Origin: Didymella arachidicola
Lineage: Eukaryota > Ascomycota > Dothideomycetes > Pleosporales > Didymellaceae
Direction of reading: 5' to 3'
Length of the DNA: 64,000 nucleotides
Assembly (NCBI GenBank): GCA_016630955.3
Contig: CM049986.1
Coordinates: 1,240,001 to 1,304,000 of the forward strand
Part shown: positions 43,260-53,275 of the stretch, piece after piece
How positions within the stretch are numbered: the first letter of the stretch is position 1
Layout: every line of letters begins with the position of its first letter
Translations under genes and position numbers: made by a program
Notes under the pieces: model-generated
Told to the model about the DNA's origin: nothing
What the model saw: the letters and a program-made list of their open reading frames with translations, nothing else
Databases searched by the model: none

Positions 43260-45102
43260 TTAGGTCTTGACATCAGGCTCGGTGCGGCCGATGTAATCCT
43301 GCAGCTTAAGGAGATCTGTGGCCAGCTTCACATTGTCTTTGAGGAAGTCCTGGGCATCCTGGTCGTATGTGGACTCATCGCTGGTGTGCTTCTCGATGTA
43401 GAGACGGATGGTGGCACCGCTGCTGCCGGTACCAGACAGACGGACAACGATGCGGCTACCGTCATCAAATTTGACGAAGATACCCTGGTTCTTGCTGACG
43501 CTGCCATCGAGGTCGGTGTACGAAAAGTCATCAGCTTCAACGACCTTGCGGCCGGCGATGGTCGAGCCAACGAACTCGTCCTTTTTGGTGGTGATCAGCT
43601 CCGTCATGTGGGCGGTGACCTTGTTGGCACCCTCAGTCTCGCAGCCTTCATAGTCGTAGCGAGTGAAGAAGGTGCGCCCGTAGGTCTTCCAGAAGTCCTT
43701 CTGGATCGAGGCAATGCTGGGTGTTGTGCCGGTCTGCTGTCCAACACCAGCGATGATGTTGAGCCATGCAACGACAGCCCAAAGGCCGTCCTTCTCACGG
43801 ATGTGGTTTGAGCCAGTTCCGAAGCTCTCCTCACCGCAGATGTTCATCTTGTCTGAGTCGAAAAGACCGCAGAAAAACTTCCACCCGGTGGGCACCTCGT
43901 AGCACTCAACACCCTTCTTCTTTGCGACAAGGTCAATCGCGCCAGATGTGGGCATGCTGCGCGCGAGACCGTAGATGCCCTGCTTCTTGAAGTATGGGAT
44001 AAGCTCAGCGTGGTGAGCAATGATGGCCAAACTGTCACCGGGCGAAACGAAGGACTTAGCACCGTAGATCATGTTGCGGTCACCGTCACCGTCACTGGCA
44101 GCGCCAAAGTGAACACCGTTCTTGTCGACAGCGTCGACGAGCGACTTGGCGTAGACCAGGTTGGGGTCGGGGTGGTGGCCACCAAAGTCTGGCAGAGGAA
44201 CGCAGTTCTGTGTGCTGTTGGGGATTCCGAGCTCCTTCTCGAAGATGTCGACACCGTACGACCCGGTGACACCGCTGAGGCCGTCAAAGAGGACCTTGAA
44301 GTCGGAGTGCTCCTTGAGGAAAGACTTGATGAGGTCGAAGTCAAAGATGTCCTTGAGCATCTCAAGGTAGTCCGTGGTTGAGTGGATGATTTCAACCTCG
44401 AGGTTACCGTACTTCTGTGTGCCGATTGTACTGAGATCGACGTCGGGTATGTCAGCGATCTTGTAGGAGGTAAGGGTCTTGGAGGTCTCGAAGATCTTGT
44501 TCGTGACGCTCTCGGGGGCGGGGGCACCATTGGCGAGGTTGTACTTCATGCCGAAATCCTCATCAGGGCCTGTGTTGGTCGTCAGCACCGTCGTCTGTTC
44601 TTCTAAGTAGGTATGGGTGGAGCAAACCTCCAGGGTTGTGACTGGCGGTGAGCAAGATACCGCCAGTGGCCTTCCTGATCCTGATGATATGGCTGGCAGC
44701 AGGTGTGCTGAGGATACCGTTCTGACCGATCAACAACTTCTTTACGCCGTAGGCAGCACTGATCTTTGCGATCTTCTGGGTAACCTCGGGGTTCCAGTAA
44801 CGGCCATCTCCTCCAATGACGAGGAATGCACCCTCAGAGCCTTCAGGGATCGACTTGAGGATGCTGACGATAAACGACTCAGAGTAATTCTCCTTCTGGA
44901 AAATTTTGACCTTCTTGCGAAGACCAGAGCTGATACTCGTTAGTTGGTTGTTCAAAGAACAGGTATGAATTGGTTGCTGGCAATTGCAGAAGCTTCAACT
45001 CGACGTGATCATGACATGGGAAACGAGTAATTGGAGATAGAGCACTCACGTTCCAGGCTTCTGGTCTTGGAAGGGCTGAAGCTCGACAGATTGGACGCTC
45101 AT
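43260..45102 (-). CDS. PGM2: Phosphoglucomutase
   Basis: The enzyme interconverts glucose-1-phosphate and glucose-6-phosphate in the cytosol, linking glycolysis with UDP-glucose, trehalose, glycogen and cell-wall synthesis. Exons 45102-45050, 44929-44628 and 44569-43260 give 554 residues, the usual length. The N-terminus MSVQSVELQPFQDQKPGTSG runs into LRKKVKIF, then FLVIGGDGRYWNPEV. The phosphoserine loop is TGGILLTASHNPGGPDEDFG; the intron falls between its Gly codons, with a weak GTTTGC donor. The metal-binding loop is AASDGDGDRNMIYG, the sugar loop ICGEESFGTGSNHIREKDG, and the phosphate-binding segment VVRLSGTGSSGATIRLYIEK. All catalytic elements are present. Confidence 0.95.
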
Positions 45103-45536
45103 TATGTTTGAGTGTTATTTGTGTATTATTTCAAGAGGAATTGGAGGAATTGGAGCGTTGGTTGAGCGACCGCAGGCTGTTTTGAGCTCGAGCGGCGCGG
45201 AGGGGCAATGACGCTACCCCCACTACAGTCTACGGCAGCAATGACCCACTAGAGCTCCGCGGGTAAAGATCCGCGCCTGCCAGCAGCTTTCAGCTGTCAA
45301 CTTTCTCAACCATTTTCGTTTTCGTGTGCTCAACACCCGCCCACAGAGACAATCTAACGGCAAGGCTCGAGGCTGTCTAGCCGCTCTCCAGCATTTGGGT
45401 CGGCCTGGCCTGCGGCGCACGGGCTTCTCCACCGTTTGCCGCACAGCCCAGACATCGTTTTCCGTCCCAACACGAGGCAGATCAATTCGCCTAAAATTCG
45501 AGAATCCCTCAACACTGGTAAATCCCTGCGCAAGAC
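45103..45536. other. PGM2 promoter region and pre-insertion flank
   Basis: 434 bp between PGM2 and the transposon's left TA. It includes the PGM2 promoter; no gene is seen. Confidence 0.45.
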
Positions 45537-45538
45537 TA

Positions 45539-47638
45539 CCGAGTCCGTGCGCGTGACGCCCACCATCGCGTAACGCCCCGCTGAGATCCTATCGACTTGT
45601 TGAAAAATAAGGTTACTGAGCCACCAACAACAGCAAATATTGTATAATATTGTAGTAGAGTAGTAAATAGACCTATGTGAACTACTTGTGCTACTTGTAT
45701 TTACTTGGAAGCCTAACGTTGCGTCCGCGGCGAGTAGTGACTGGTGGAGGAGCTGAGGGTGCCTCAGGGGCTTCTTTCGCACCACCAGCATCACCAGCTT
45801 GTTTCTGACGCTTATTGCTACCTGAGGTAGCTTTTAAGGCTTTACGCTTACCCTTTTGGGATAATTGGATAGCAGTAGTAGCTTGACGAGCGTCCCTTTG
45901 ACGCTGCGCTTCAGCTGCCTTCTTAGCCTTCTCCTGCACCCTCACCTCCTTAGCTCTCTCACGCTCTGTACGCTTCTCCTGAGCCTCTCTTGCTCTCTGA
46001 AGCTTAATTGCTACTTGCTCTTGCTTCTGACGTAGCTTTTGAAGATGCTGCTCCTCCTGTTCTTGCTCATTGATCTTCCGACGATAGTGTGCCTCTCTGA
46101 CCTTCCGAGGAGACCAAAATACAGGTTGACTTTGGTACTCCTTCCGCTGTTGGAGACTCAGGGGCTTACTCTTCTTATTGTGCTTCTTCCTGTGTGCAAG
46201 AGACTCCTGCAGGCCTTTGTTCTGCTCAGTAAGCAGCTCAACCTGGGCAGTAAGAGAGTGAATTGCCCCTGTCAGCTCCCGCACTGCCTCACTGTCAGGT
46301 TCCTTCACATGATCCTTAAGTACCTGCCTTATACGCCTCCAGTCTGTTGGTCTAAGAGCTCCTGATTGTTCTTCTTTGTCTGTATAAGTGTTGTTGACTT
46401 GTTTGAGTACAGCAGAGGCGTCAGGGGGCCATATCCCTGTGGCTGCAAAGGAGTTGACGATTGTTGACTCCTGAAATGAGCTCTGCCACGCCGCCCAGAA
46501 CAGGTGTAAGAAGTTTGATTTAGTGACTGGAGAGGTCCCCTGACTGCTTTGGAGGAACTGCGTAAGCTCATTTGAGTATGCTCGTGCCAGAGGTGAGAAC
46601 AGGCAAACGTCCAGTGGCTGGAGCCTGTGTGTTGAGTGAGGGGGAAGGATCATCACGAGTATCTTGCGTTGGTTGGCGTACTCAATAAAGTCAGGGGTAA
46701 CGTGGCTCCCGTGGCCGTCAAGTATCAAAAGACGATACTTTCTCCGTGCTGTGGCCTTAGTAGCGCGATCGAACACCTGTTCAAGCCAGGCAAGAGCTAT
46801 CTCGTTGTTGCTCCAGCCTGTACTAGATGAGCTGACAAAGACTGAGTGTTCCCCTGGCTTGATATCCTCCACCCAGCCTGAGTATATAGCTTGATTGGCT
46901 GCTGGGTATATGAGGCTTGCTGGCAGGGCTTCCCCTGAGGCACTTATGCAAGCAATAAGCGTGATCCACTCCCGTGAGCCGTCTTGGAGAGTACCTCTGA
47001 CTTGCTTGCTGTCCCACAGTGGCCGGGAGAACACTCGTTTTGCACGTTCAAGTACCCCGATCATGAAGCCCTTCTCATCCATATTGTACATGTGCTGAGG
47101 CTCAATGCTGTACTCAGCTATCTTGCTGTGTAGAAGTGTGAAGTAGGCCTCAAAAGAAGCCCCTGAGTCAGCTTGGTGGCGATTGCGATCCTTCCCTGTT
47201 GCCCATTTGGTGACCAGTTCAGCTGTGTGACGGTGGAGGAAGCGAGTAACCCAGCTATCAGAGACGCTGCTACCAGCTACTTTAGACGCGTAATTTCGGA
47301 TTTGAAGCCTGTTAGGAGGGAATCCGTCCTCAGTAAGCTTATTAATAAGCTTAATAAGCTCTTGTTCTTCAGTGTTGTTGAGTTTCCGTTGGTTAACTGC
47401 TTTGACCTCCCTAGAAGTTGAAACCCCTTTGTGCCTCCGCGCTAACGTAGACCGATCAACTCCCTTTGCTTTAGCAAACTTTGTGTATGAAAGTTATTCT
47501 TTATGATTGCGCAAATCGAATTCTGTAGCCGCTTCTTGAATTGAGTCCATATTGACTGAGCTATGGGGTGTTGAAGATGGGGTGCGATTTGCTTAGCGGG
47601 GCGTTACGCGATGGTGGGCGTCACGCGCACGGACTCGG
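45539..47638. mobile_element. Fot1/pogo-family DNA transposon
   Basis: The element is 2100 bp, flanked by TA target duplications (45537-45538 and 47639-47640). The terminal inverted repeats at 45539-45582 and 47595-47638 are 44 bp and identical, beginning CCGAGTCCGTGCGCGTGACG. Length, TA duplication and a CENP-B/DDE_1-type transposase on the minus strand place it in the pogo/Fot1 group of Tc1/mariner. Perfect TIRs suggest recent insertion, while its transposase carries a single nonsense codon. It sits between PGM2 and the Asteroid gene without disrupting either. Confidence 0.95.
45691..47550 (-). pseudogene. Fot1/pogo transposase with one early nonsense codon
   Basis: The frame from ATG at 47550 to TAG at 45691 (about 619 codons) is open except for TAA at 47496-47494, codon 19, in the context RNHKE-stop-LSYTKF. 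Related elements often have Gln here, so CAA-to-TAA is likely. Downstream are the Psq helix-turn-helix (FAKAKGVDRSTLARRHKGVS), the CENP-B-type DNA-binding helix region (NRLQIRNYASKVAG, SWVTRFLHRH) and the DDE core: MYNMDEKGFMIG, YRLLILDGHGSHVTP and HRLQPLDVCLFSPLA give three acidic residues. The C-terminal third is a long charged coiled coil. Re-initiation at MYNMDEKG would lose DNA binding. The copy is probably inactive by itself but could be mobilised in trans. Confidence 0.85.
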
Positions 47639-47713
47639 TAGCGCCGAAGGCTTGAAGCTCTTTCGAGCTGATCGCAGGTTGCTGTGACTACCTGCTTCAC
47701 GCTTTTCAGCGAC

Positions 47714-49558
47714 ATGGGCATTCCCGGGCTTGCACGGAGGTCTGAGCCGTATGCAGAGTGTCGTTCTGCTCAGCTCTTGGAAGGATATCAGGCTATTGTG
47801 GATGGTCCCTCACTTGCCTACCATGCCCACAAGCTGGCACTCGATGGCTCACCGAGAGTGCCATCCTATGCAGATATCAATACTGAAGCCATCCGCTGGC
47901 TGAATTCACTCGAGACTGCCAACATCAAGGTGTGAGTGACCACGAATGCTTCCAACATCGAGCGCTTTGACGTACATGGGATCAAATGAGTAGAGCTTAC
48001 TACACCGGTAAGGCATGTTCAGTCGATGTATCGTCTAATATTTGATACCCTTTCTTACTATCGCTTGTGTTGAACTTTGTGATACACAAGAACCAAAAAA
48101 TGCATCACTCGAAAAAGAATGCTAATAAGTGAACACAGGTCCAAAATCGTTTTCGATGGAGCACTGCCGTTCTCTAAGCAGAGTGAGCGATTGCATCGTT
48201 TGGAGCAGAACAACAACAGAGTACGAAACTACCGAGTCCAGTATCCCATCTCCTCCTGTCCGATACCTACTTATCTTGGATCCATTCTTCATGCTTTCCT
48301 GGCACCGTCACTCAGAGAAGCTCTGCTCGACACTCCGTTCGCATCACGGACCCGTATCGAGCCCGGAGAAGCAGACGACTGGTGTGCATTGCACGCCAAA
48401 GATTATGCTCGCTCGATAATTTTCACGAGCGACACGGATCTACTGCTTTATAATTACCATCCCGAAACACTCATTGTCTTCTTCCAAGATGCAGATGTCG
48501 CAACAGGATTCAAGGCCTACTGCCCGGAACAAATGCGTGAACGCATGCAGCTGCAGCATCTGACCCAATTTGCCTTTGCAATTACACAGGGACCATCACA
48601 TACATCAGATGATCTATTACGCGACGCGAAGGGTTTTGACACATCGTCAGACGCCTATCTCGAGTTCAGCAAGCGCTACGCCGAGCGATCCGTCGTCTCA
48701 AGTCACGTCTCCAATATTGAGAAGTTATCGCTGCCGCTTCAGAAGCTTGATGTAAGGATATCAGAGTTCGTTCACCAAGCTTTCGATAGCTCGCCGACAC
48801 CGCATGTCTATCTTCCATTGCTGGTAGAAGATCCCAATCAATCGTCTGCGTGGAGTTCAGGTCAAGACTATCGCGAGTTAGCATACTCGATGCTTGCACC
48901 AAAGATCTCAGTCATCCACGAGTATCGACGAAAGGCGCAAGGTGTTTCTGTACAGGAGATTCGCATGTCAGCTATAGATGTCTCAATAGCAGACATGATG
49001 GCGCACATCAGTGGCGTGTCGAAGTGGGCATCAGACAGAAACATCTCTCAAGCCCTCATGTGGCCGCTCTTTGCGCTGTCTATTGTTCTCCTGGACTCGA
49101 AGACAACACCGTCGGTTCCGGTAGTACTTCGTGTTCTGAACGGGGACTTTGATAATTCATGGGAGTTTATACATCTCACAGCCCGTCTACAGGCAGTCAT
49201 GTATTCGTTACGAATCCTTCAACAGGTTGTTGCCTTAAATAAAGCTATTGAAGGACCGGACCAGACAAGCATGAAAGATATCAACCTGCAATTGGGCAAG
49301 GAGTTGTCGAGTCTTCCGTCTATCTCGGATACGTTCACCGTGCCCGGTCAGCCGAGAAAGATCTTGGCACAACACGAGAACCTTAAGAACATGGTTGAAG
49401 AGATTTACAAAGCCTCGGGTGTAGAGGCACCAGTGGATCATGCGTCAAACAAGAAGAAGAAGAAGCAATCGAGGGAAGCGGAGAGGAAGAAGAAAAAGCA
49501 GGAACAACGCCAAGCTCGACCTCAAACTTCGAATGTCTTTGCTATGCTTGATAGCTAG
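47714..49558 (+). CDS. Asteroid-type XPG-like domain protein
   Basis: This is related to animal Asteroid (ASTE1) and structure-specific XPG/FEN nucleases; its function in fungi is unestablished. Exon 1 (47714-47931) starts with the XPG N-terminal motif MGIPGLARRSEPYA and IVDGPSLAYHAH. Exon 2 (48139-49558) follows a 207-nt intron with a GTGAGT donor and continues SKIVFDGALPFSKQSERLHR. The XPG-I-like acidic motif reads RIEPGEADDWCALHAKDYAR and IIFTSDTDLLLYNY, so several putative metal-binding acids are retained (GEADDW, SDTDL). The rest is a fungal-specific helical region, ending with a Lys-rich tail (SNKKKKKQSREAERKKKKQE). The product is 545 residues. The Fot1 element ends only 76 bp upstream of its ATG, so its promoter may have been altered. 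Confidence 0.85.
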
Positions 49559-49756
49559 ACCTGATAGATAACACTCAAAGGTGGGCAGATAAGACAGTTC
49601 TGCACGTACTGGGAGTGCGCCATTGGCCTAATGAATTCCATATCCGGACGGATGCACAGGACTGGCAAATCTCCAAAGGCTTGAAGCCTTTCTCGCCCCT
49701 AAGCTGTGCCTTCTCGTGTGCTCTGAGCTTCTTTGAAATGAGGACAGTGAGTCTAA

Positions 49757-50516
49757 CTATGATGAGCTCAGCCCCTGAAAGAAACCTGGCACCGTGGTCG
49801 ATGTTGCTCGGAGTCTCTTTCTTGTAGCTACACTCTTCTCTGGTTCCAACGCGAAGTTCGTGTTTGCTTTCTCCTTCGCAACGGCACTTCTCTTCTTCTT
49901 GACGTCTGCTGACACCGCGCTTTTCATCGATGCCGATCGCGCAGGAGCTGCTTTTCCTCGAGCTTGTCTTCTTTGTGCAATGATCACCGCCTTCTCATCA
50001 GGTGCTGTTACCGCGCTCTCTGCAAGCATAGTCTGGAATACTTGGGCGCTTCCAGCATTTTCGAAGGGTGTGTTGATGTCAATGTCGGTTTCGAGGAATA
50101 GGATGTCCTCCTCATCGTTCTGTGGATCTCGCTATTCGTTGACCAGAGGGGGGTTCTCAAGGACTGCAGACGGTATCCTCTTCGCTGGCTTTGCGGTGGT
50201 CACTCTGCCTATATACACGAACCTCACTAGATGAGGTACCTTTTCATTTCAAGTCACTTGTCTCCTACTAACCTGCACGAGTCGTGGACCCGGACTGCTG
50301 GATCACATTCGGCTTTGTCGATTGAGCTGCATGACTGTCGAGTGCCATCGAAGCTATCTGCACAAGTGCTTTCTTCAGATACTCCAAGCTTCAGGCATCT
50401 GTTGACCAGTCGATCACCGCGTCGTTACCGATGGACTGTAGTAGCTTCGTTCGTGCCTCCTTTCGATTTCGGTCAGCGGACAGCACGATCAGTGCTGCCA
50501 TGTAATCTTGTGCCAT
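49757..50516 (-). pseudogene. Unrecognised gene broken by TGA and TAG
   Basis: Exon 1 runs from ATG at 50516 to 50273 (MAQDYMAALIVLSADRNRKE, ARTKLLQSIGNDAVIDWSTD). A 47-nt intron (GTTAGT donor, CTAG acceptor) joins exon 2 (50226-49757) in phase. Exon 2 reads TTAKPAKRIPSAVLENPPLV, DILFLETDIDINTPFENAGS, AQVFQTMLAESAVTAPDEK, then a Lys/Arg/Ala-rich tail. Within this frame lie TGA at 50393-50391 (STDA-stop-SLEYLKKALVQ) and TAG at 50134-50132 (LVNE-stop-RDPQNDEED). CGA-to-TGA and CAG-to-TAG are the simplest origins. A 90-residue remnant from MLAESAV could still be translated. I do not recognise the family. Confidence 0.55.
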
Positions 50517-50905
50517 TCTGAAACGTGGAACTATGATCTGGAAAATGGGAGGGGGGGGGGGGGGCGGGGGGCGTGAGAGTGTTTGAGTTCAGGGATGCGC
50601 CAAATTGAGACAATGGCAAACGCTTACCCAGGGCGCCTTCACATACAATTGAATTGTACAATACTGTTATCGAACAATATCAACTGCCAATTTTTTTTCA
50701 ATGTCTCATTGTTATCTGTCCAGCTTGGAGCGGGCAATGCAGACTATAGGCCATTCAATAAGACGAAGTTCCCTGTCACTTTCACTTCGAGCGGGAGACT
50801 GTATGCTCACGGCAGCCTGAAGATGCCAAAAGGACGTGCAAAACTCACGAATACTTCCTGAAGTCGTCTCGCTCCTCGTCTTGCATCATACTCAGCCTCT
50901 CTACT
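50517..50905. other. Intergenic with long G run
   Basis: Contains 14 consecutive G (50551-50564) followed by C and a further G run, a possible G-quadruplex, just upstream of the pseudogene start on the other strand. A run of T lies near 50690. No gene is seen. Confidence 0.55.
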
Positions 50906-52081
50906 ATGTGCCTCAAGTACTTTGTTGGGCATTCCACGTGTGATCACCACGAATACCTTGGCAGCCATCACTGCTCTCTCCGACCCTGCGATCTCGACAC
51001 ACAGCACTTCCACTACATTAACGACGACTTTCCAGTCCCTTGGCCAAAAAAGCTCACAGCAGAACGAGGCCCACTGGCATGCAAAATCTGCGCCTCCGAG
51101 CAATGTGACGAGCTGGATCCAGACAAGGCGCCTGTACAATCGTATGCGCCAACGAACAATTTCCAGGTCAAGGAAATTCGACCTACAGGTCATGCTCTAC
51201 CTGTTTCCGTCATAAGAGTTGAGGAAGACGACATGACCACAGAATCTTCGACAGGGGGTGACGATAGTGACGACAGCTTTGACTACGACTACAAGAGTTT
51301 GAGTGACGCCGACGATACAGAGTGGGACACACCTAGAACTGGTTTTGACGCGGAGCACGATGAAATGTCGGCGCAAAGACACCAAGAACACCTTCAAACC
51401 CAGTTCAGAGACGTACCCATCTATCCTATGCACCAGCAGCAATACTTTTCGTTTGTACCACCTGGGCTGATGCCAGAAGCCTGGGCGATGAGGAGCTACC
51501 TCCACTACCCAATGCCGCACATGGGGTATCTTGCTCCCCCTACGATGCTCGCAATGCCGCCATGGTACGGAGGTATGGCATCTCTTTCTTCTCTACCAAC
51601 ACAGCCAGCTTCGACACGTCCTGACGACTCCTCACCGCAGCTCTTGCCAGTATCCACAACCCCCAAAAATGTAGCTATTCCTGCCGCCGTTCCCGATTGT
51701 CCTGCAATGTCGCCGCCTACACCACCTATGCACCTGCCTCACCCTACTCCGCCTTTCGTCGTTGGTAGTATCACAGATGCATATCTGAGAATGGAGGCAG
51801 TGAAGAGGAGACACATGCGCGAGCGTGTAAGGCGCCAGAGGTCTTCGCTACGAGATGCTCTTCCGGCTAGGAAAATGGCACTCACGGACTTCGTGGTCAA
51901 GAGGAGGAATCAGAGGGATCACCACAAGGAATCCGAAGAGTCGGGAGCGAATGCATGGTCGAGCCTTCCTTTCGCAGGCGAAGAGTCGGACACTGGGTGC
52001 GACGCGGAAGAATACGCAGGGGTGGGAGGAAGCGAGAAAGTGACAATTCATTTCTCTCGCCGTAAGGTGTTTTTGATTTAG
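50906..52081 (+). CDS. Orphan protein with Cys/His-rich N-terminus
   Basis: A single open exon of 391 residues. The N-terminal 75 residues hold a regular Cys/His pattern (MCLKYFVGHSTCDHHEYLGS, HHCSLRPCDLDTQHFHYIND, GPLACKICASEQCDELD), suggesting a small zinc-binding module. Fungal proteins starting MC..Y....C.H are common but mostly uncharacterised. The next 60 residues are acidic (GGDDSDDSFDYDYKSLSD). A Pro/Met/Tyr-rich region (SFVPPGLMPEAWAMRSYLHY) follows. Then comes a basic helix (RMEAVKRRHMRERVRRQRSS) and the tail. The middle and tail look disordered. There is no signal peptide or membrane segment. A role in nucleic-acid or protein binding would be guesswork. Confidence 0.65.
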   Translation: MCLKYFVGHSTCDHHEYLGSHHCSLRPCDLDTQHFHYINDDFPVPWPKKLTAERGPLACKICASEQCDELDPDKAPVQSYAPTNNFQVKEIRPTGHALPVSVIRVEEDDMTTESSTGGDDSDDSFDYDYKSLSDADDTEWDTPRTGFDAEHDEMSAQRHQEHLQTQFRDVPIYPMHQQQYFSFVPPGLMPEAWAMRSYLHYPMPHMGYLAPPTMLAMPPWYGGMASLSSLPTQPASTRPDDSSPQLLPVSTTPKNVAIPAAVPDCPAMSPPTPPMHLPHPTPPFVVGSITDAYLRMEAVKRRHMRERVRRQRSSLRDALPARKMALTDFVVKRRNQRDHHKESEESGANAWSSLPFAGEESDTGCDAEEYAGVGGSEKVTIHFSRRKVFLI

Positions 52082-52162
52082 ACGAATAGAAGGTGCTGCT
52101 TTAGTGTCACCATCGCATACAGTCGACCCGTGATAAGCCGCAACGTCCCATCGTGATGATGT

Positions 52163-52640
52163 TCACTCTTTGAACAGCCGCGAGGAATCGTTGAAATGCA
52201 TTGGATCTGCGTCTAGGAAGTCAAGAGGAATACAGAGCCAGAAGATTGGCTTGAGCTCCTCGCTGCTAATGCGCACTTTGTCCATCAGAATCTCGGTCTC
52301 CCAAGCAAAGAGGATTTCTTGCGTGATTCAAGCACACGACCAACACAGCTCGTTCGTGGGAGATTTCCAGTCTTCTACATTTTCATTTCCATTGCTTCTT
52401 ACACTCTGTTGCCACGCTCCAGCATTGACTGCAGGCGAAAGATCTGGCAAACTCTCGACGAAGCGGACGGAACGCGTGTAAGATCCACCGGTACATCTCC
52501 AAAGACTCGATGATATTTAGTAGCGAGGGTAGAACCGAGACCCGGATTGCCGCCGTCAATGAAGCTACGTATGACTGCAGTGTCGTCGAATAGACTAAGC
52601 CCTCCATGACCCTGCGTCGTGAATGGACTGATCACGGTGA
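52163..52640 (-). pseudogene. Possible gene fragment, unrecognised
   Basis: On the minus strand, the sequence ending at TGA 52165-52163 reads ILFAWETEILMDKVRISSEE then LKPIFWLCIPLDFLD and ADPMHFNDSSRLFKE, which looks like real coding. It has no start of its own. Upstream, another frame (LSLFDDTAVIRSFIDG, VPSASSRVCQIFRLQSMLE) could be joined by an intron or a frameshift near 52350-52420, but I cannot place the junction with confidence. Confidence 0.35.
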
Positions 52641-53275
52641 ATTAATCGATCTGTAAACAGCCGCCCTGCGCTTATTTCGACCGATCGTCTTTTATGTGTG
52701 TCCGTGGATTCGCTGTTTGAAGGATCGTAGGAATGGTCGATGATCGGTCAAGACGTTGGTTGTGGATGGACTCCTAACGTTGAGCGAGAAACCGTCGTTG
52801 ATTATCAACAGCAGAAGTAGAATATGAAATGGGAGTACCGTAAGTAAACCATGATCCCCGTAAAGCGGTCTTATCAGCTCTTATAGTAGTATTTAGCTGT
52901 TGCACCATTGAATGGCTGAGCGCAATTCGGCTTGCAGCTCATGTATCGGCAGTGCTTCAACGCCAAGCATCATCTACCGAACTCAATGTCGCCTCTGCTC
53001 GACTGTTGAGCGCAATTCTTGTGAGGAGTGGCTTTGGGAGTGTTTCGACACGCGTGCGTGAAGTGACAGCACGCGACTCGGCTCAACCTGCCCTCGAGAA
53101 CGGTGACGTCTTTGTCGGCAAGAGCATCAACAAACGCCGTCCAAGCAACCGCGGTCCAACACGGCTTGCCTGTCGAGTCGTCTTCACCCCCAATAACCTT
53201 CTGCTTTGTGTGTCTAGACCTTTTGCCTCCTCTCCGATCCCCTACCCCAAGTCGCACCACCTCGCCCGCTCCACC
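52641..53275. other. Intergenic, no gene seen
   Basis: 635 bp. The right half has an open frame continuous with the RING-CH gene but lacks conserved content, and is probably its promoter and C-rich leader. Confidence 0.45.

Noticed and set aside
10326..50516. A changed genetic code with TGA read as Trp or Arg
   Set aside because: Intact core genes in the same window (for example ATL1, TSC11, COA4) end at TGA where their families end.
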